Assembly (NCBI GenBank): GCA_902826025.1 | Contig: CADEDH010000074.1 | Span: forward strand, 1-32,642 | Direction: 5' to 3' | Source: an uncultured Actinomycetes bacterium | GTDB taxonomy: Bacteria; Actinomycetota; Acidimicrobiia; Acidimicrobiales; SZUA-35 | DNA length: 32,642 nt | Shown: piece after piece, positions 29,645-32,642 of the stretch | How the letters are laid out: every line of letters starts with the position of its first letter | How positions within the stretch are numbered: the stretch's first letter is position 1 | The notes under the pieces: model-generated | What the model saw: the letters and a program-made list of their open reading frames with translations, nothing else | What the model was told of the DNA's origin: nothing | Databases searched by the model: none | Made by a program: the position numbers and the translations under genes

Positions 29645-30214
29645 TCACGGGTGGATGAAGTGGGTGCCCGTGCGGTCGAGAGGGTCGGGGCCCAGGCCCA
29701 GGAACCGGTGGCGCAGCTCATCCCAGCAGGCCAGGTTCGACCAGTCGGGTTCCGGGAGATAGTCCTGCTCGTCGTCGAGGTAGGGGTTGGGCAACAGCAC
29801 CGTCATCTGCTGCTCGCCGCCCCCGTTGAACAGGCGCACCATCCACGACATCGGCACCCCGTCCACCAGCACCCGGGCCAGCTCGGCCCGGGCCGTGCGC
29901 CGGTACCGGGCCAGCTCGGGATCAACCGGCCGATCGGGGAGCCCGCGCTGCTCCCCGATGCACACGTGGACGTGCCAGCCTTCGAAGCCGATGGTGAGGT
30001 AGCCGTCGAGCATGCCCATCTCGGGCCGCTGTGGACACCGGAGCTCGTACACCGCGCCCTGGATGATCGGCCCGAACCGGATCCGGTCCCACCACTGGCC
30101 GAACAGCGCCTCGAGCACGGCCAGCACGGTGGCCTCGTCGGCCGGGAGGTCGAACACGTCGACCGGCCCGTTGCCCGGCTCGTCGATCCGCCGCCCGGCG
30201 CCTGCGCCCGTCAT
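29645..30214 (-). CDS. Conserved hypothetical protein, 189 aa
   Basis: A soluble protein with DVFDLPADEATVLAVLEALF, IRFGPIIQGAVYELRCP, LTIGFEGWHVHVCIGEQRG and WMVRLFNGGGEQQMTVLLPNPYLDD. I recognise this as a conserved family of uncharacterised proteins (possibly the one named DUF7676) but know no function. The W-H-V-H-V-C-I-G segment could be a metal or haem site; this is speculation. The ATG overlaps the MFS stop (ATGA, 30211-30214), so it is translationally coupled to the transporter and probably linked to it in function. Confidence 0.75.
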   Translation of the reverse strand: MTGAGAGRRIDEPGNGPVDVFDLPADEATVLAVLEALFGQWWDRIRFGPIIQGAVYELRCPQRPEMGMLDGYLTIGFEGWHVHVCIGEQRGLPDRPVDPELARYRRTARAELARVLVDGVPMSWMVRLFNGGGEQQMTVLLPNPYLDDEQDYLPEPDWSNLACWDELRHRFLGLGPDPLDRTGTHFIHP

Positions 30215-31713
30215 CCCCGCAGCTCCCGGGCCGGGGGCCGGGTGAACAGGGCCAGCCCCAGGGCCACAACCGTCATCGCCGTCACCACTCCGTAGGCTAT
30301 GCGGCAGCCGTGGAGGAAGGCCTCGCCCGCCCCCGGCGTATCGGCGATGTCCGACAGGGGGACATCGAACCCCCGGGTCACGAGCACCCCCACCACAATG
30401 GCCGAAGCCAGGGCCTGGCCCACCACGTTGCCGATGTTGCGGGTGAGGTTCATGAACGCCCCCACCACCCCCAGATGCTCAGGCGGCACCGAGGCCAGGA
30501 TCGTCGACCCGTTGGGCACGTTCCATAGTCCCATGGCCATGCCCCCGGAGAACAGCAGCACCATCACCAGCCACAGGGGGGTCGACTGGTCGACGAACGC
30601 CGTGCCCGTCAGTGACACCACCTGGATGATGAACCCGGTGAGGAAGATCGGCCGCTCGCCCAGGCGGTCGGTGAGCCGGCCGGCCTGGTTGGCGGCCAGC
30701 CCCAGGCCGAGCGAGGTGAGGAACAGCACGGTGCCGGTGAGGCCCTCGTCGAGGCCCCGCACGCTGATCAGGAACACCGGCATGAGGAACGACACCGCGG
30801 TGGAGCCGACGAAGCCCAGGGTGCGGGCCGTCACCGCTTTGGAGAACGTGGCCCGGGCGAAGAACCGCAGTTCCAGCATCGGCGACGGGCAGCTCAGCTC
30901 CCACAAGATGAACAGCACGAGCAGGGCCACCAGCACCAGGGCGCCGAACAGCACCGGGATCGACGTCCAGGGGACGGCCAGCGGGTTCGACACGGTGAGC
31001 ACCAGCACCGTGATGGCCAGGGTCGACAGCGATGCGCCGCCCCAGTCGAACGGGGGCCGGGCGCCCCGGGCCCCGTCGGCCGCTCCCGACCGGCTCACGA
31101 GGTCTTCGTCGAGCCATCGCCAGCCCACCACCCAGGCCAGCAGCAGGGGCGGCACCAGCATCCAGAACAGGGTCTGCCACGGGGCAACCTGGAGCACGAA
31201 GCCGCCGATGATGGGGCCCATGGCCGATCCGATGGCCACCACCGAGGTCTGGCTGCCCAGCGCCTTGCCCCGTTCCTCGGGCGGGAACACGGCCACCACC
31301 ATGGCCGTGCCCACCGCCTGGCCCATGGCGTTGCCCAGCGACATCAGGGCCCGGGCGGCGATCATCAGGCCGAAGGTGGGGGCCAGGGCCACGCAGGCCG
31401 AGCCGAAGGCGAACAGCAGAAGCCCGGCCAGGTGCACCCGCCGCCGGCCGATCATGTCGGCCACCCGGCCCATCGGCATCATCACCCCGCTGATCACCAG
31501 CGACTGGACGATCACCACCCAACTCACGGCCCGCAGGGTCACGCCGTAGTCGTCGGCGATCGACGACAGGGCCACGAACACCATCGTCATCGAGAACACC
31601 ATCGTCACGAACGAGATGGCGATGGCGGTGAACGCCTTCCACTTGAGGGCGTTGAGGTCGGGACCGCCCGGCGCCGGGGCAACGGGGGAGACGGCGGCGC
31701 CCGGGCTGGTCAC
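30211..31713 (-). CDS. MFS transporter, DHA2 (EmrB/QacA-like) drug-efflux type
   Basis: A 500-residue membrane protein with about 14 hydrophobic segments. VSWVVIVQSLVISGVMMPMGRVADMIGRRRVHLAG contains the helix 2 to loop 2-3 MFS motif. GSAMGPIIGGFVLQVAPWQTLFWM is the helix 5 motif of proton-driven drug exporters, and the second-half loop is GRLTDRLGERP. Expected to export a hydrophobic compound using the proton gradient; cargo unknown. The GTG at 31713 is chosen because it lies 16 nt after the VOC stop and precedes the first membrane helix. The frame is open to 31857 but that would overlap the VOC gene. Confidence 0.87.
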   Translation of the reverse strand: MTSPGAAVSPVAPAPGGPDLNALKWKAFTAIAISFVTMVFSMTMVFVALSSIADDYGVTLRAVSWVVIVQSLVISGVMMPMGRVADMIGRRRVHLAGLLLFAFGSACVALAPTFGLMIAARALMSLGNAMGQAVGTAMVVAVFPPEERGKALGSQTSVVAIGSAMGPIIGGFVLQVAPWQTLFWMLVPPLLLAWVVGWRWLDEDLVSRSGAADGARGARPPFDWGGASLSTLAITVLVLTVSNPLAVPWTSIPVLFGALVLVALLVLFILWELSCPSPMLELRFFARATFSKAVTARTLGFVGSTAVSFLMPVFLISVRGLDEGLTGTVLFLTSLGLGLAANQAGRLTDRLGERPIFLTGFIIQVVSLTGTAFVDQSTPLWLVMVLLFSGGMAMGLWNVPNGSTILASVPPEHLGVVGAFMNLTRNIGNVVGQALASAIVVGVLVTRGFDVPLSDIADTPGAGEAFLHGCRIAYGVVTAMTVVALGLALFTRPPARELRG

Positions 31714-31720
31714 CCCGTTG

Positions 31721-31726
31721 ACGCTA
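31721..31726 (-). promoter_or_regulatory. Possible internal -10 box before the MFS gene
   Basis: TAGCGT (minus strand) lies 7 nt before the GTG at 31713, in the 16-nt gap after the VOC gene. Could be chance. Confidence 0.25.
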
Positions 31727-31729
31727 CCG

Positions 31730-32521
31730 TCAGACCAGAGGCGACTCGAAGTCCGGGCTGGCCGCCACCACCAGGTAGCCGTCGAGGTCCCGCAGCCACA
31801 GCTCGCGGTGGGCCGGCCCACCGGGCTCGCCGTCGGGTGGGTTGCGCACCGGGGCACCGCCCAGCTCCACCGTGGCCCCCAGCTCAGCCGCCCGGGTCAC
31901 CACGGCGTCGAGGTCGTCGACCTCGATCCACAGGGCGGCCCCGTTGCCCACCGGGCCGTCGGGGGAGCCCAGCACCTCCCCGTGATGGTGCTCCACGTCC
32001 CATCGGTGGAGCTGGAGCACCAGCTCGCCCCGGGACAGGAGCCGCTCGTACTCGGGCCCGCCGTGGTCGCTCTGGAAGCCGAACAGCCGCTGGTACCAGG
32101 CGCTGGCCGCCTCGACGTCCCGCACGGTCAACAGGGGCTGGGGCCGCGCCGGGCGGAGCGGTTGGACCAGGCCGAGGGTGTTGCCCGACGGGTCCCGGAC
32201 GGTGGCCAGCAGCCGGTCGCCCTGGTCGTCGGTGGGGCGCTCCACCACCGTGCCGCCGTGGGTGGCGGCCCGGTCGAGGGCGGCGTGGATGCGGTCGACG
32301 ACGATCCACAGGACCGGCCCGGCCTCGGGGGCGGGGGCCCGGTCGGTCACCCACTGGCCGATGATCCCGGGGCCCTCGAAGCCGGCCCAGGCGGCGTCGC
32401 CGTTCCAGCCCAGCACGGCGTGGTAGAAGGCGATCGACCGGTTCAGGTCCGTCGTGGGGATCTGGAGGTAGCCGACCTCGCCGTGGGTGGGGTGGGTATG
32501 GGCTGACGGGGTGGTGCTCAT
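31730..32521 (-). CDS. VOC-family protein with two glyoxalase-like domains
   Basis: A 263-residue protein with two vicinal-oxygen-chelate domains. The first (about 13-125) begins HGEVGYLQIPTTDLNRSIAFYHAVLGW and ends with VRDPSGNTLGLVQP. The second (about 129-260) begins LLTVRDVEAASAWYQRLFGF and ends ELWLRDLDGYLVVAASP. The fold binds a metal in glyoxalases, dioxygenases and some resistance proteins, or sequesters drugs without metal. As first gene of an operon with a DHA2 exporter, self-protection against a toxic compound is a reasonable inference. The ATG at 32521 has AAAGG upstream; an open extension to 32617 looks non-coding. Confidence 0.82.
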   Translation of the reverse strand: MSTTPSAHTHPTHGEVGYLQIPTTDLNRSIAFYHAVLGWNGDAAWAGFEGPGIIGQWVTDRAPAPEAGPVLWIVVDRIHAALDRAATHGGTVVERPTDDQGDRLLATVRDPSGNTLGLVQPLRPARPQPLLTVRDVEAASAWYQRLFGFQSDHGGPEYERLLSRGELVLQLHRWDVEHHHGEVLGSPDGPVGNGAALWIEVDDLDAVVTRAAELGATVELGGAPVRNPPDGEPGGPAHRELWLRDLDGYLVVAASPDFESPLV

Positions 32522-32642
32522 GAGGCCGCCTTTCGGGAGGCTCGGGGTTCTCCGCGGTTCGGAGGCGGGTTGGGAGGTGGGGATGGAGCGGGGGGGGTGT
32601 TCCTGTCTTGTTGTCAAGCGGCGATTTGGTCGGTTGGGGGGT
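32522..32642. other. Region upstream of the VOC operon, cut by the window end
   Basis: Contains a minus-strand TTGACA (32612-32617) within CTTGACAACAAG, but no matching -10 at 16-19 bp, and a run of G near 32591-32598. Promoter and operator of the VOC operon are probably here or just outside. Confidence 0.3.

Noticed and set aside
32589..32617. Promoter for the VOC operon based on TTGACA at 32612-32617
   Set aside because: No -10-like hexamer at 16-19 bp; the sequence there is a run of C on the minus strand.

Overview
The window is about 32.6 kb of very GC-rich DNA (roughly 70-75 % by eye) with strong G/C third-position bias, many GTG starts and the gene families of F420-using actinobacteria. 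Four different luciferase-like (LLM-class) flavin/F420 oxidoreductases, a cytochrome P450, two thiolases, a CoA-transferase, an enoyl-CoA hydratase and a molybdenum hydroxylase suggest a heterotrophic actinobacterium. An Acidimicrobiia-like lineage is my guess from style, not something the sequence proves. I see no rRNA, tRNA, CRISPR, transposase or phage gene.

Layout. 1-1190: the tail of an unrecognised gene overlapped by a small methyltransferase gene, which collides tail-to-tail with an unrecognised minus-strand gene (1125-1940). 2035-4327: P450 and an LLM oxidoreductase on the minus strand. 4359-4820: a DUF3291-like gene broken by one in-frame TAG. 4871-6700: a thiolase and a TetR regulator in one operon behind a near-perfect TetR-type operator. 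6792-12221: a plus-strand block of SDR, molybdenum hydroxylase large subunit, a fused FAD plus [2Fe-2S] subunit, and an enoyl-CoA hydratase. 12258-14492: LLM oxidoreductase and a membrane-anchored sulfite-oxidase-fold protein, the latter divergent from a MerR regulator. 15035-16745: divergent alpha/beta hydrolase and EEP nuclease/phosphatase. 16864-21339: thiolase, MFS exporter, F420-type LLM enzyme and bicupin. 21651-25006: SRPBCC-like protein, CoA-transferase and MFS transporter. 25077-26252: beta-propeller protein. 26280-28214: DUF2339-like membrane protein. 28430-29581: LLM oxidoreductase. 29645-32521: a minus-strand operon of VOC protein, DHA2-type MFS and a conserved hypothetical protein.

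How the genes may work together. The centre reads as catabolism of CoA-activated substrates, probably hydrophobic or cyclic: oxygenases and F420/FMN oxidoreductases, a molybdenum hydroxylase, and beta-oxidation-type hydratase, dehydrogenase and thiolase steps. The substrate cannot be read from the sequence. Several of these enzymes lack expected catalytic residues: the SDR (Ser/Tyr/Lys replaced by Gly/Thr/Arg), the enoyl-CoA hydratase (first Glu replaced by Ser) and, less certainly, the CoA-transferase (Glu replaced by Gly).

The most unusual signals are non-coding or cross the coding boundary. (1) Two related, about 110-nt, highly structured repeats lie at 22352-22470 and 28291-28399. (2) Two imperfect palindromes lie in frame inside one gene, one as an apparent insertion in the FAD domain and one in the linker that fuses FAD and [2Fe-2S] subunits. 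(3) Many genes have a -10-like hexamer ending exactly 6 nt before the start codon, which predicts leaderless mRNAs. (4) A MerR-type promoter with a 19-bp spacer lies ahead of the molybdopterin-protein gene.
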